Source of the DNA: Bacteroidota bacterium
Lineage (GTDB): Bacteria; Bacteroidota; Bacteroidia; UKL13-3
NCBI GenBank assembly: GCA_947446605.1
Contig: CANFHJ010000004.1
Coordinates: 1-58,954 of the forward strand
Length of the DNA stretch: 58,954 bases
Direction: 5' to 3'
Positions 39,626 to 49,839 of this stretch are shown here, piece after piece. The notes under the pieces were generated by a model that saw only the letters and a program-made list of their open reading frames with translations, ran no database searches and was not told where the DNA came from. A program made the position numbers and the translations under genes. How positions within the stretch are numbered: position 1 is the first letter of the stretch; every line of letters starts with the position of its first letter.

Positions 39626-42001
39626 TTGAAAAACATTGTCCTTTTTGCCCTCCTTGGGCTTTCCTTATCTGCCTTCGCACAAAACAAAAAACACAGCATA
39701 AGCGGTAATATTACCGATGCAAAAAATGGAGAGGAGCTTGTTGGGGCAACCATTTCTGTTCAATCCCTAAGGGTTGGGGCAACCACAAATGCCTATGGAT
39801 TTTACTCCCTTTCTTTACCTGCAGGAACCTACGAGATTGAATTTTCTTACGTGGGTTACCAAACCCAGAAAAAACAAATCAACCTAGAAACCGACCAACG
39901 TTTCAATATTGAATTGGTAGAATCAAAGAAAGAACTAAAAGAAGTTGTCGTTAAAACAGACAAAATTAACGCAGATAATGTTACCCAAAACAAAATGAGC
40001 GTTGTAAAATTGGATGCCAAACAGGTGAAACAAATTCCAATTTTATTAGGTGAAGTAGATATTATCAAAGCAATCCAACTCCTTCCCGGTGTGCAAGCGG
40101 CAGGCGATGGTAGCACAAATTTTATCGTTCGTGGTGGTAACATAGACCACAACCTCGTATTGCTAGATGAGGCAGTAGTATACAATCCATCGCATGTTTT
40201 AGGCTTCTTCTCTACATTTAACGGAGATGCTGTGAAAGATTTTGAAATTTATAAAGGGGGAATCCCCGCCCAATACGGTGGCCGATTAGCAAGTGTATTA
40301 GACGTACACATGAAGGATGGTAATACCAAAAAACTAGGTGTTACGGGTGGTATAGGCATTCTGTCTTCTCGATTAACAATTGAAGCTCCAATTATTAAAG
40401 ACAAATCTTCCTTCCTTATCTCAGGTCGCAGAAGCTATTTCGATGTTTTCTTTCCCCTATCCTCACAGCTCAGTGATGTTACGGCCTATTTTGGCGATTT
40501 AAACATTAAATTAAATTACGTGCTTAGCCCAAAAGATAAATTATTTCTTTCTGGATATTTTGGAAAAGACGCATTGGGTTTTGGCGGGTTTGCAGGTTTC
40601 GGATGGGGAAATAATACCGGAACACTCAGGTGGAATCACGTTTTTAACAGTAAACTGTTTTTAAACACAAGCCTCATTTATAGCAGGTATAACTATAACC
40701 TCGATTTTAAATTAAGCGAGAATTTAAACTTTACCCGAACCAATTACATAGACGATTTAAACCTCAAAGTAGACGGAAGCTATTTTGCCAACGCAAACAG
40801 CATTTTTAAATTTGGAATGAAGCTGAACAACTATGTTTTTCTGCCCGGTAAAATTGATAAAATAACAGAAGGTTCGGTAATTGACCCGCAATCTTTACCC
40901 AAAAAGAAAGCCATTCAAGAAGATTTTTATGCGTCTCATAGTTACAAATTTGGAGTTCGCTTGAGCGCAGAATATGGCGCTAGAGTTTCTATATTTTCAA
41001 ATATTGGCGACGGTAGATCGCTCAATTATGTAAATGGAACACCAACCATCATTGAAAATGGCTTTGTAAAACAAAATGCTTTCGATCCAAATAATAAATA
41101 TACCTATTACAAATCTGGCGAAATTTATAATACAAATTTCGGTTTCGAACCTCGCCTAAATTTAAGCTATTTACTAAGCGAAAACAGCTCTATTAAAGCC
41201 TCCTATAACCGCATGTACCAATACATGCACCTTATTCAAAATATTACCGCATCAACCGGACAGGAGTTCTGGACACCTACGGATCAATACATTAAGCCGC
41301 AACAAGCTGATCAAGTAGCTATAGGTTATTTTAGAAATTTTATGGACAATAAAATTGAATTCTCTGTGGAAACCTATTACAAAAAGTTAAAGAACACAGT
41401 AGAGCTCAGAAATGGAGCCGATATTCAATTTAATGAGGCCATAGAAGCCCAAGTGGTGGCTGGCCAAGGACGTGCATATGGCGTTGAGTTTTTTGCAAGA
41501 AAACAAAGCGGTAAAACAACAGGGTGGATTGGTTATACCCTCTCTAAAAGTGAGCGGCAAGCAAACAATATCAACAACAACCAATGGTATTCATTCCGCT
41601 TTGATAGAACAAACTATTTCACATTTGTGATGAACCAACAGATAAACGAACGTATAAGCGTTTCTGGAAACTTTATTTATGCAACAGGTGAAGCCTTTTC
41701 TCAAGCAAGTCAGAAATACACCATTTTTGGCGAAAAAAATCCATCTATTTATTACGGGGTTAGAAACGGCGCACGCTTCCCCGCATATCACCGAGCAGAT
41801 GTTTCACTCACCATTGCACGAAAGAAAAAACCTGGTAGAACCTATAAAAATGAAAGTGATATAGTAATTGCTGTTTACAATGTTTATGGACATAAAAATG
41901 CTTACACCCTGTCCTATAACACGGTTGATAATGTGCCTATAATTTACAAGTGGTATCTGTTCACTTTTGTTCCGTCAATTACCTATAACTTCAAATTCTA
42001 A
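39626..42001 (+). CDS. TonB-dependent receptor with N-terminal carboxypeptidase-regulatory-like domain
   Basis: ISGNITDAKNGEELVGATISVQSLRVGATTNAYGFYSLSLPAGTYEIEFSYVGYQ; plug LPGVQAAGDGSTNFIVRGGNIDHNLVLLDEAVVYNP. Confidence 0.93.
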   Translation: MKNIVLFALLGLSLSAFAQNKKHSISGNITDAKNGEELVGATISVQSLRVGATTNAYGFYSLSLPAGTYEIEFSYVGYQTQKKQINLETDQRFNIELVESKKELKEVVVKTDKINADNVTQNKMSVVKLDAKQVKQIPILLGEVDIIKAIQLLPGVQAAGDGSTNFIVRGGNIDHNLVLLDEAVVYNPSHVLGFFSTFNGDAVKDFEIYKGGIPAQYGGRLASVLDVHMKDGNTKKLGVTGGIGILSSRLTIEAPIIKDKSSFLISGRRSYFDVFFPLSSQLSDVTAYFGDLNIKLNYVLSPKDKLFLSGYFGKDALGFGGFAGFGWGNNTGTLRWNHVFNSKLFLNTSLIYSRYNYNLDFKLSENLNFTRTNYIDDLNLKVDGSYFANANSIFKFGMKLNNYVFLPGKIDKITEGSVIDPQSLPKKKAIQEDFYASHSYKFGVRLSAEYGARVSIFSNIGDGRSLNYVNGTPTIIENGFVKQNAFDPNNKYTYYKSGEIYNTNFGFEPRLNLSYLLSENSSIKASYNRMYQYMHLIQNITASTGQEFWTPTDQYIKPQQADQVAIGYFRNFMDNKIEFSVETYYKKLKNTVELRNGADIQFNEAIEAQVVAGQGRAYGVEFFARKQSGKTTGWIGYTLSKSERQANNINNNQWYSFRFDRTNYFTFVMNQQINERISVSGNFIYATGEAFSQASQKYTIFGEKNPSIYYGVRNGARFPAYHRADVSLTIARKKKPGRTYKNESDIVIAVYNVYGHKNAYTLSYNTVDNVPIIYKWYLFTFVPSITYNFKF

Positions 42002-42012
42002 GCAGCTAAAAA

Positions 42013-42816
42013 ATGAAAAAAATATTTTTAAATATATTCTTATTAGCTCTTGCCTTTTCTGCTTGTAAAGAAAAAGTAAGCATTGAAATGCAAGACGCCA
42101 ATCCTTTGCTAGTTGTAGAAGGAGAGCTTACAACCGAAACAGATAGTTCTTTTGTTCGCCTAAGTTTAAGTAGCAATTATTATACAGCAGCAGAGCCTAC
42201 AATGGTTAAAACAGCTCAGGTAAGTGTAAATGGAGTTCCCTTCCTTTTCGATCCAACAAAAAATCTTTATAAACCAGAATTGGGGTATGTGGGAAAAACA
42301 GATTCTACCTATAACCTTTTAATTAGTTATGACAGTAAAATATTTACTTCTACGGCAAAGCTTGAAAGAATGTTTAGGGTAGATAGTTTTTTCCAAACAT
42401 GGAAAGAGGCTGAGGGTTTTTTGCCAGCCGGATATTCTGTGAGTTACGCTGGTTACGATGATAGGCCACTTATCAAATACACCTATTTCGTCAACGGAAA
42501 AGTGGATTCAGCAACCCAACAAGACTCCTTTGCTAGACAAAGGGTTTTATGGGATAACTCCCAAACTCCTGCTAACAAACAGTATGTCTTCGAAGTGCCT
42601 TTTGCGCGCTTCAAATCCGGTGAAACTTATTTGGCAATTTTTAGGTCAGTAGACAAAAACATGTACGACTTTATTAGAGAAACCAACAGTCAAAACCCTA
42701 ATATTCCTGGTCCTTTTCAAACACCTCCAACAAATCTGCCAACAAATATAACGGGTGGCGCCTTGGGCTATTTTGCCACTTACGACGTAAAACGATGGCG
42801 ATACACAGTCAAATAA
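42013..42816 (+). CDS. DUF4249-type lipoprotein
   Basis: Lipobox LAFSACKE; position downstream of TonB receptor; ANPLLVVEGELTTETDSSFVRLSLSSNYYT. Confidence 0.75.
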   Translation: MKKIFLNIFLLALAFSACKEKVSIEMQDANPLLVVEGELTTETDSSFVRLSLSSNYYTAAEPTMVKTAQVSVNGVPFLFDPTKNLYKPELGYVGKTDSTYNLLISYDSKIFTSTAKLERMFRVDSFFQTWKEAEGFLPAGYSVSYAGYDDRPLIKYTYFVNGKVDSATQQDSFARQRVLWDNSQTPANKQYVFEVPFARFKSGETYLAIFRSVDKNMYDFIRETNSQNPNIPGPFQTPPTNLPTNITGGALGYFATYDVKRWRYTVK

Positions 42817-42872
42817 TAATTTATTTAGACCATACTGCTCTTTTTCACGTTTCATTCTCATAGTTTTGTAAT

Positions 42873-43550
42873 ATGAGATTGAAAAGCCTCTTGGCTGCCT
42901 TTTTATTATTGCTTTGCCTAAACTCAAAAGCACAAATAGATAGCAGCGAAATAAACGACGAACCAAGTGATTGGATCAAACCGAATAATGACGAAAAATC
43001 AAGACTCGGAATTGTTATGGGCGTACAACTTAGTACCCTCGGTGGCAATGAAATACCAAATAATAAATTGATGTTTGGATTGTTGGGAGGGGGTTATGGA
43101 AGACTTAATTTTAAATATGGCATTTCCCTTCAACAAGCACTACAAGTATCTTTTCGAGGTGGCGATTTTAATACCAGCGCAGGAAATATTAGTGCCATTA
43201 GATTGCTTTATTTTGATGCGCCATTTTTGCTTTTTAAGCAATTGGGAAAAGCAAATAAACACAAGATAGGTGCCGGTATTCAATATTCTCATCTCTATAA
43301 TACCGCCCTTTATTACAGTAAAAAAAGTTACCCCACAGGTCAAGCACCTCGCTTAGATAAAAATGATTGGCTTCCACTGCTTGCATACCAATACCAATTT
43401 GATTATTTCGCGCTTCAATTAATTGCAAAAAAGGGCGCACGCAACCTAAACCTTGGATATGAATGGCCTGCAGATGGAAACGCAAATCCATTGGCAAATA
43501 AAGGTGGAAATTTAAATGCGCTTATCCTCGAATTAAACTTAATATTTTAA
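42873..43550 (+). CDS. Putative outer-membrane beta-barrel protein
   Basis: Signal peptide; alternating hydrophobic strands ending in aromatic/phenylalanine (NALILELNLIF). Confidence 0.55.
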   Translation: MRLKSLLAAFLLLLCLNSKAQIDSSEINDEPSDWIKPNNDEKSRLGIVMGVQLSTLGGNEIPNNKLMFGLLGGGYGRLNFKYGISLQQALQVSFRGGDFNTSAGNISAIRLLYFDAPFLLFKQLGKANKHKIGAGIQYSHLYNTALYYSKKSYPTGQAPRLDKNDWLPLLAYQYQFDYFALQLIAKKGARNLNLGYEWPADGNANPLANKGGNLNALILELNLIF

Positions 43551-43551
43551 C

Positions 43552-44355
43552 ATGTTCTCCCGCCAAAAACTCATCACCGAAATCAACAAGAAAAAATCTT
43601 TTTTATGTGTTGGTTTAGATACAGATCTTACAAAAATACCTAAACATCTTTTGTCGGAACCAGATCCTGTCTTTGCCTTTAACAAAGCCATTATTGATGC
43701 AACAAAAGATTACTGTGTTTCCTATAAAATAAATACGGCCTTCTTTGAGGCAGAGGGCGCTAAAGGTTGGGAAAGCATGCAACGCACCTTCAATTATTTG
43801 CCAAAAGATTGCTTCACTATTGCCGACGCCAAAAGAGGCGATATTGGAAATACCAGCAACCAATATGCAAAGGCTTTTTTTGAAACCTTAAATGCAGATA
43901 GCCTTACTCTAGCACCATACATGGGCAACGATTCTTTAGCGCCGTTTTTTGAATACCCCGGTAAATGGGGAATTGTTCTTGCCCTTACCTCTAATCCAGG
44001 CAGCGCAGATTATGAACAACAAAAAATTGGCGAAGAGTTTCTTTTCGAAAAAGTCCTCGCAAATACATGCAAAATTGGTTCAGACGAAAATTTAATGTTC
44101 GTAGTAGGCGCTACAAAACCACAAGAATTCAACATTATTCGCAAACACGCTCCCAAACACTTTCTTCTCGTACCTGGAGTTGGTGCACAAGGCGGTAGTC
44201 TGGAAGGGGTTGTTAAATACGGAAAAATTGAGGACATTGGTTTATTAATAAATGCATCTAGAAGCATTATTTACGCCTCCAATGGTGAAGATTTTGCGGA
44301 TGCTGCAGCAAAAGAAGCAAAAGCACTTCAAAACCAAATGGCAGCGTTTATTTAA
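43552..44355 (+). CDS. pyrF: Orotidine-5'-phosphate decarboxylase
   Basis: FLCVGLDTDLTKIP; FTIADAKRGDIGNTSNQYAKAFF. Confidence 0.95.
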   Translation: MFSRQKLITEINKKKSFLCVGLDTDLTKIPKHLLSEPDPVFAFNKAIIDATKDYCVSYKINTAFFEAEGAKGWESMQRTFNYLPKDCFTIADAKRGDIGNTSNQYAKAFFETLNADSLTLAPYMGNDSLAPFFEYPGKWGIVLALTSNPGSADYEQQKIGEEFLFEKVLANTCKIGSDENLMFVVGATKPQEFNIIRKHAPKHFLLVPGVGAQGGSLEGVVKYGKIEDIGLLINASRSIIYASNGEDFADAAAKEAKALQNQMAAFI

Positions 44356-44360
44356 TATCC

Positions 44361-45671
44361 ATGTTCTGGATTCAGCTCTTTATCCTTCTTACCTTAATTC
44401 TGGTAGGTGCCAGAATGCAAGGTATTGGCCTAGGCTTAATGGGCGCCTTTGGCACCCTAATTTTTGTTTACGGTTTTGGCTTACCCATCGGAAAAGCACC
44501 AATTGATGTAATGCTAATCATACTTTGTGTGATTACAGCGGCATCCTCTTTACAGGCTAGTGGCGGAATGGATTACCTAATAAATATTGCCGAAAAAATA
44601 ATTCGTAAAAACCCAAACCATATCACCTTTGTTGGGCCATTCGTTACATTTATTTTTACTATGTTGGCCGGCACGGCGCATATTTGCTATTCCCTTTTAC
44701 CCATTATTTCAGAGGTATCGCTTAAGAAAAATATTCGTCCAGAAAGGCCTTTAAGCATTGCAGTTATTGCTGCGCATTTTGGAATTACCGCAAGCCCAAT
44801 AAGCGCCGCAACTATTGCTATCTTGGGCGAACTCAATGCCATTCCGGGAAATACTATTAGTCTGGGTAATGTGCTTGCTATTGTTTTTCCTGCTACAGTA
44901 ATTGGGCTTTTTGCTGGAGCTCTAGTGGCTAGTCAGTTGGGAAAAGAACTAAACCAAGATCCAGAATTTATTGACAAGCTAAACGACCCGGCATTCGCTA
45001 ATTCACTCAAAGAATTGCAATCCAAATCAAGCAAGCCTTCTTCTTTTAATCAATCCGCAAAATCATCTGTTTTTGTTTTTTTATCCGGCGTTTTTTTGAT
45101 TGTAATCTTAGGAATGTTTTCTTCACTTCGCAAAACAAGCATGGCGGAGACCATTCAACTCATTATGCTTTGCGTTGCCCTTATTAACTTATTTGTTGGC
45201 AAAATTAACCCTGCACAAATCTCTCAAGCAAGTATTTTTAAAACAGGCGCACAGGCTGTTCTCTGTATCTTTGGTGTGGTATGGATGAGTGATACCTTTA
45301 TTTCGGCAAATCAATCTTTTTTAACAATCAAGCTTCAAAGTATTGTCACAGAATATCCGTGGGTGTTTTCTATTGCCACATTTCTAACAGCCAGCTTATT
45401 GTTTAGCCAAGCCGCAACCGTCAAAGCAATTATGCCCCTCGGCATTAAATTAGGTATATTACCGGCTTCATTAATAGCCATGTACCCTGCCGTAAACGCA
45501 GATTTTGTAATTCCAAGTTACCCAACGTTGGTAGCTGCAATTAATTTTGATAAAACCGGAACAACTAAGATTGGAAGATTTTTATTAAACCATAGCTTTA
45601 TGTTACCCGGTCTCGTTACCACTTTTGTGACCGTTTTAAGCGGCTTTGTTTTGTCTCGACTAATCTTGTAG
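44361..45671 (+). CDS. Anaerobic C4-dicarboxylate transporter (Dcu family)
   Basis: LILVGARMQGIGLGLMGAFGTLIFVYGFGLPIGKAPIDVMLIILCVITAASSLQASGGMDYL. Confidence 0.9.
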   Translation: MFWIQLFILLTLILVGARMQGIGLGLMGAFGTLIFVYGFGLPIGKAPIDVMLIILCVITAASSLQASGGMDYLINIAEKIIRKNPNHITFVGPFVTFIFTMLAGTAHICYSLLPIISEVSLKKNIRPERPLSIAVIAAHFGITASPISAATIAILGELNAIPGNTISLGNVLAIVFPATVIGLFAGALVASQLGKELNQDPEFIDKLNDPAFANSLKELQSKSSKPSSFNQSAKSSVFVFLSGVFLIVILGMFSSLRKTSMAETIQLIMLCVALINLFVGKINPAQISQASIFKTGAQAVLCIFGVVWMSDTFISANQSFLTIKLQSIVTEYPWVFSIATFLTASLLFSQAATVKAIMPLGIKLGILPASLIAMYPAVNADFVIPSYPTLVAAINFDKTGTTKIGRFLLNHSFMLPGLVTTFVTVLSGFVLSRLIL

Positions 45672-45738
45672 CTATTTTGTTTTTGGTGCCTTAAAGGCGC
45701 TTTAATTTCTTTTTTGGCGGAATTTTTTTCTTACAAAA

Positions 45739-45778
45739 AGGCCCCGCAAATTGCGGGGCCCGAAATTTTTTTAAATGC
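45739..45778. terminator. Strong GC-rich terminator between convergent genes
   Basis: GGCCCCGCAA-A-TTGCGGGGCC followed by a T-run (ATTTTTTT). Confidence 0.92.
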
Positions 45779-45786
45779 CGCCTATT

Positions 45787-46761
45787 TTACCAACCTAAAA
45801 TATAGGCAAATATTAATGGCGCTACAATTGTAGCGTCACTTTCTACAATAAATTTAGGTGTATGTATATCTAGTTTACCCCAAGTAATCTTTTCGTTAGG
45901 AACCGCGCCGCTGTAAGACCCATATGAGGTAGTTGAATCACTAATTTGGCAGAAATAACTCCAAAATGGAATTTGATTCATTTCCATATCTTGGTACAAC
46001 ATTGGCACCACACAAATTGGAAAATCACCCGCTATACCTCCACCTATTTGGAAAAATCCAATTCCTTTTCCTGCAGAATTTTTAACGTACCAATCTGCTA
46101 ACCAAGCCATATACTCAATACCCGATTTCATAGTACTGGCTTTAATTTCATTCTTAATTACATAAGAAGCAAAAATATTACCCATGGTAGAATCTTCCCA
46201 ACCTGGAACCACAATAGGTAAATTGCGTTCTGCAGCGGCCAACATCCATGAATCTTTGGGGTCAATTTCATAATATTGAGCCAATTCACCGCTATTCAAA
46301 ATTTTATACATGTACTCATGCGGAAAATAACGCTCTCCTTCATTGTCTGCATCTTTCCAAATTTTATAAATATGTTTCTGTAAACGTCTAAATGCTTCCT
46401 CTTCGGGAATACAAGTATCTGTTACGCGGTTATAATGATTCTCCAATAAATCCCATTCATCCTGTGGCGATAAATCCCTATAATTGGGTACACGCTTGTA
46501 ATGAGAATGCGCAACCAAATTCATAATATCCTCTTCTAAATTAGCACCTGTACAAGAAATAATATCAATTTTACCCGCACGAATCATCTCTGCTAATGAC
46601 TTTCCTAATTCAGCTGTACTCATAGCTCCAGCAAGGGTTACCATCATTTTTCCACCTTCAGTTAAATGTGTTTCATAACCCTTTGCGGCATCAACCAATG
46701 CAGCAGCATTAAAATGCTTGTAATGTGTCTCAACAAATTGAGAAATAGGTCCTTTATTCAT
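45787..46761 (-). CDS. Deoxyhypusine synthase family protein
   Basis: GGKMMVTLAGAMSTAELGKSLAEMIRAGKIDIISCTGANLEEDI; IGFFQIGGGIAGDFP; PNEKITWGKLDIHTPKFIVESDATIVAPLI. Confidence 0.9.
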   Translation of the reverse strand: MNKGPISQFVETHYKHFNAAALVDAAKGYETHLTEGGKMMVTLAGAMSTAELGKSLAEMIRAGKIDIISCTGANLEEDIMNLVAHSHYKRVPNYRDLSPQDEWDLLENHYNRVTDTCIPEEEAFRRLQKHIYKIWKDADNEGERYFPHEYMYKILNSGELAQYYEIDPKDSWMLAAAERNLPIVVPGWEDSTMGNIFASYVIKNEIKASTMKSGIEYMAWLADWYVKNSAGKGIGFFQIGGGIAGDFPICVVPMLYQDMEMNQIPFWSYFCQISDSTTSYGSYSGAVPNEKITWGKLDIHTPKFIVESDATIVAPLIFAYILGW

Positions 46762-46775
46762 TTTTTTATTAATTA

Positions 46776-47792
46776 TTATTGTCCTTCAAATTGACCAATA
46801 AAGCGAACATCATTGGTAAAATAAGTTCTTAAATCCTTCACTTCATACTTCAACATCGCAATACGTTCTATACCCATTCCAAAGGCAAAACCACTATATT
46901 TTTCTGGGTCGATCCCACTCGCTTTTAAAACATTTGGATCAATCATTCCACAACCTAAAATTTCCAACCAACTGGTATGTTTACAAACATTACAACCTTT
47001 CCCTTTACACAATAAACAACTGATATCCATTTCTGCACTCGGTTCAGTAAAAGGAAAATAACTCGGTCTAAATCTAACATTTACATCCTGCCCAAATAAT
47101 TCTTGAATAAAATAAAATAAGGTTTGTTTTAAATCTGCAAAACTTACTTTTTCATCAATATAAATTCCTTCTATTTGGTGAAAAAAACAATTGGCTCGAG
47201 CCGATATAGCCTCGTTTCTATAAACCCTTCCAGGCATAATTGCCCTAATTGGTGGTTTTTGATTTTCCATTAACCTCACCTGTACAGATGAAGTATGCGT
47301 TCTTAAAGCAATATCCTCTGAAATAAAAAATGTATCCTGCATATCTCTAGCAGGATGATTAGGCGGAAAATTTAAGGCAGAAAAATTATGCCAATCATCT
47401 TCTATTTCTGGACCTTCAGCATATACAAAACCCAATTTTTTAAATATTTCTATTACCTCATTTTCAATAAGAGATAATGGATGACGTGATCCGCTAAATG
47501 ATTGTTCTGAGGGGAGCGTTAAATCTAAATAAACCTGCGATTTTTGCTTTTTACTTTTTACATGTTCAAGCTGGGCCTCTTCCCATTTTTGTTGCGCTTT
47601 TTGTTTTACCTGGTTCAATAAAGCTCCCATTTCTTTTTTCATTTCAACGGGAACAGTTTTAAACTGCTCAAACAAATCATTTAACTCTCCCTTCTTAGCT
47701 AAAAATTTTAAACGGAATAATTCAACTTGTTCGTTGTGTTTTATTTCAAATTCTTCAATTTGATTTTTTAACTTTTCTAATTGCTCTTTCAT
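46776..47792 (-). CDS. pheS: Phenylalanine--tRNA ligase alpha subunit
   Basis: HPLSLIENEVIEIFKKLGFVYAEGPEIEDDWHNFSALNFPPNHPARDMQDTFF; GFAFGMGIERIAMLKY. Confidence 0.97.
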   Translation of the reverse strand: MKEQLEKLKNQIEEFEIKHNEQVELFRLKFLAKKGELNDLFEQFKTVPVEMKKEMGALLNQVKQKAQQKWEEAQLEHVKSKKQKSQVYLDLTLPSEQSFSGSRHPLSLIENEVIEIFKKLGFVYAEGPEIEDDWHNFSALNFPPNHPARDMQDTFFISEDIALRTHTSSVQVRLMENQKPPIRAIMPGRVYRNEAISARANCFFHQIEGIYIDEKVSFADLKQTLFYFIQELFGQDVNVRFRPSYFPFTEPSAEMDISCLLCKGKGCNVCKHTSWLEILGCGMIDPNVLKASGIDPEKYSGFAFGMGIERIAMLKYEVKDLRTYFTNDVRFIGQFEGQ

Positions 47793-47993
47793 TCCTATTT
47801 ATTTTCGAAACCAAAGGTAGTTTAATGATATCCTTTCTTCCAAAAGTTTTAAACCAACACAATGTATTATTCTTATATATACCTTTTAAATTGTTTTATT
47901 AGTAGAGATGTGATTATGGTTGATAAAGCTTTTTAATATGTCTTGTTTTTATACTTATTAAAATTACTTAACAATATATTAACTTAATAAATT

Positions 47994-48014
47994 ATTGATT
48001 ATTAAATATTTATA
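47994..48014. repeat. AT-rich direct repeat copy 1 (ATTGATTATTAAATATTTATA)
   Basis: 20/21 identical to 48232-48252. Confidence 0.8.
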
Positions 48015-48231
48015 GAAAATACACACACCTGTTAATTAATGTCTTAACAGTTGTTTGGGGAGAAAATAATTTATACTTTTTTGTGTACCCAACGTTTAAA
48101 AAGTCGCAGCAACTCTAGACTAATTCACATTGCGACATTTTATAAAACTTGTGTACACGCTAATTATACTTTATAAACGCAGTTGTGAACAAATACGGGA
48201 AATTGTCGCATTTAAAATAACACCTTAAATA

Positions 48232-48252
48232 ATTGATTATTAATTATTTATA
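48232..48252. repeat. AT-rich direct repeat copy 2 (ATTGATTATTAATTATTTATA)
   Basis: 20/21 identical to 47994-48014; overlaps the stop codon of the 48240-49838 gene. Confidence 0.8.
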
Positions 48253-49838
48253 ATATTATTAAAATCTATACTTTGTTCAATGTCCCAATATGCTTTTACT
48301 ATTATCTCTTGTTTTACATAAAATACGCGTTCTGCCTGCTGTCTTTTATTAAAATTACCATTATCCCAAATTCCATTATTATTCAAATCTTCAATAATCT
48401 TAATCTTATAATTACCTGGTATAATATAATTCCAATTAATTATTTGAGGAGTTTTACCTTTTATTTCTGCTTGTACTTTTTCATCTGCTGTAACTTCTAC
48501 CAGTTGAATAATTAAATTAGTAGATCCAGTATAATTTGCTTTAATTATTAGGTTACCATAATCTTTAGCGCCCTTAATAGAAAAGGTACTAAATAATGAT
48601 TTATTATACCTATCAAACACATTTTTATATATAGAATCCTTAATGAGAATACTATAATTTTTACCTTCAATAAATGGATAATATACAACCGTTTTAAATT
48701 TATTTATCTGTCTACTATAACTAGGTATAAAAGCTATTGTATCCTCTTTAAATTGTATTTTACTTATTGGTAAACTATCAAGGGGTATATTGCTATTAAA
48801 ATAAATGCTATCACCTGTTTTTATTGGTAACTGCATTTGCAGTTGAAACTCTGGATATTTACTTTTTGCTTTAGGTCTTACAAAGGCATAATAACTGGTA
48901 TCAGCAGTTTTAATATTAAATATTTGTATTGCTGTATCCATATGATTAGGTATGTATAACACAACCGTATCAATTGCATTTTTACCTGGTATTAAGGTTG
49001 AATAATATTTATTTATTCCTACAGGTTCTATATTAATGTTTTTAGGTTTGTATACAGGAAATAGAAACTTACCCTTTTGCTTATGTATACTATCTAAAAC
49101 AGTATTTTCTTCATGTAATTCTGGCTCAATTAAAAATAATTTTCTTGGTATATTTTCTATATCCGTTATTACAGGATAATTAGTGAAAGATATGAGCTCA
49201 TTTTTTTGGTATTTATTATCTGCACTTGCATCCTTAAATCCAAACATATAAAAAGTATCTTGTGGTAAATTTTCAATAATATAACTTCCATCTTCTTTAC
49301 TCTTTGCAAAATAATTTGGATAATTTTTTTGTAAAGTTGTATCTGTAAAATTTGCCTTTTTGTATAAGCCAACTACAATATCTTTTTCTGGTTTATTAGT
49401 AAATGCGTTGTATATAAACCCCCCAACATGATTGGAGTCTAATAAATCCCCACTTGCAAATACATAAGAAAAATTACTAAGCACATTACCCTCATTAATA
49501 TCTACAATAGAATTACCAAAATTGATGGTATATGTTGTATTTTTTTCTGGCCTACTGCGCATAAATACAATCTCAATATTCTTCCCAATAGACTCAATTT
49601 GTGGCTTATCCTTAAGGTAAGGTGATATAACTATTTGCGAAGGATCTTTTATTTGAACATACTCATCAAAGCGTATGGTAATTTTATCTGCTTCAAAATG
49701 TGTTGATTTATTTATTGGTTTACAGCCAATTACTTTTGGAGGGGTATCATCTTTTTTCCCTCCAGTGGGTGCTACTTGTTGCGCACACGAAAACACCAGA
49801 AACAAGAATGAAAGACCAACACAATGTTTGAGTCTCAT
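48240..49838 (-). CDS. Lipoprotein with N-terminal Ig-like (Big_5/SbsA-type) domain
   Basis: Lipobox LVFSCAQQ; GGKKDDTPPKVIGCKPINKSTHFEADKITIRFDEYVQIKDPSQIVISPYLK. Confidence 0.8.
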   Translation of the reverse strand: MRLKHCVGLSFLFLVFSCAQQVAPTGGKKDDTPPKVIGCKPINKSTHFEADKITIRFDEYVQIKDPSQIVISPYLKDKPQIESIGKNIEIVFMRSRPEKNTTYTINFGNSIVDINEGNVLSNFSYVFASGDLLDSNHVGGFIYNAFTNKPEKDIVVGLYKKANFTDTTLQKNYPNYFAKSKEDGSYIIENLPQDTFYMFGFKDASADNKYQKNELISFTNYPVITDIENIPRKLFLIEPELHEENTVLDSIHKQKGKFLFPVYKPKNINIEPVGINKYYSTLIPGKNAIDTVVLYIPNHMDTAIQIFNIKTADTSYYAFVRPKAKSKYPEFQLQMQLPIKTGDSIYFNSNIPLDSLPISKIQFKEDTIAFIPSYSRQINKFKTVVYYPFIEGKNYSILIKDSIYKNVFDRYNKSLFSTFSIKGAKDYGNLIIKANYTGSTNLIIQLVEVTADEKVQAEIKGKTPQIINWNYIIPGNYKIKIIEDLNNNGIWDNGNFNKRQQAERVFYVKQEIIVKAYWDIEQSIDFNNIINN

Positions 49839-49839
49839 C

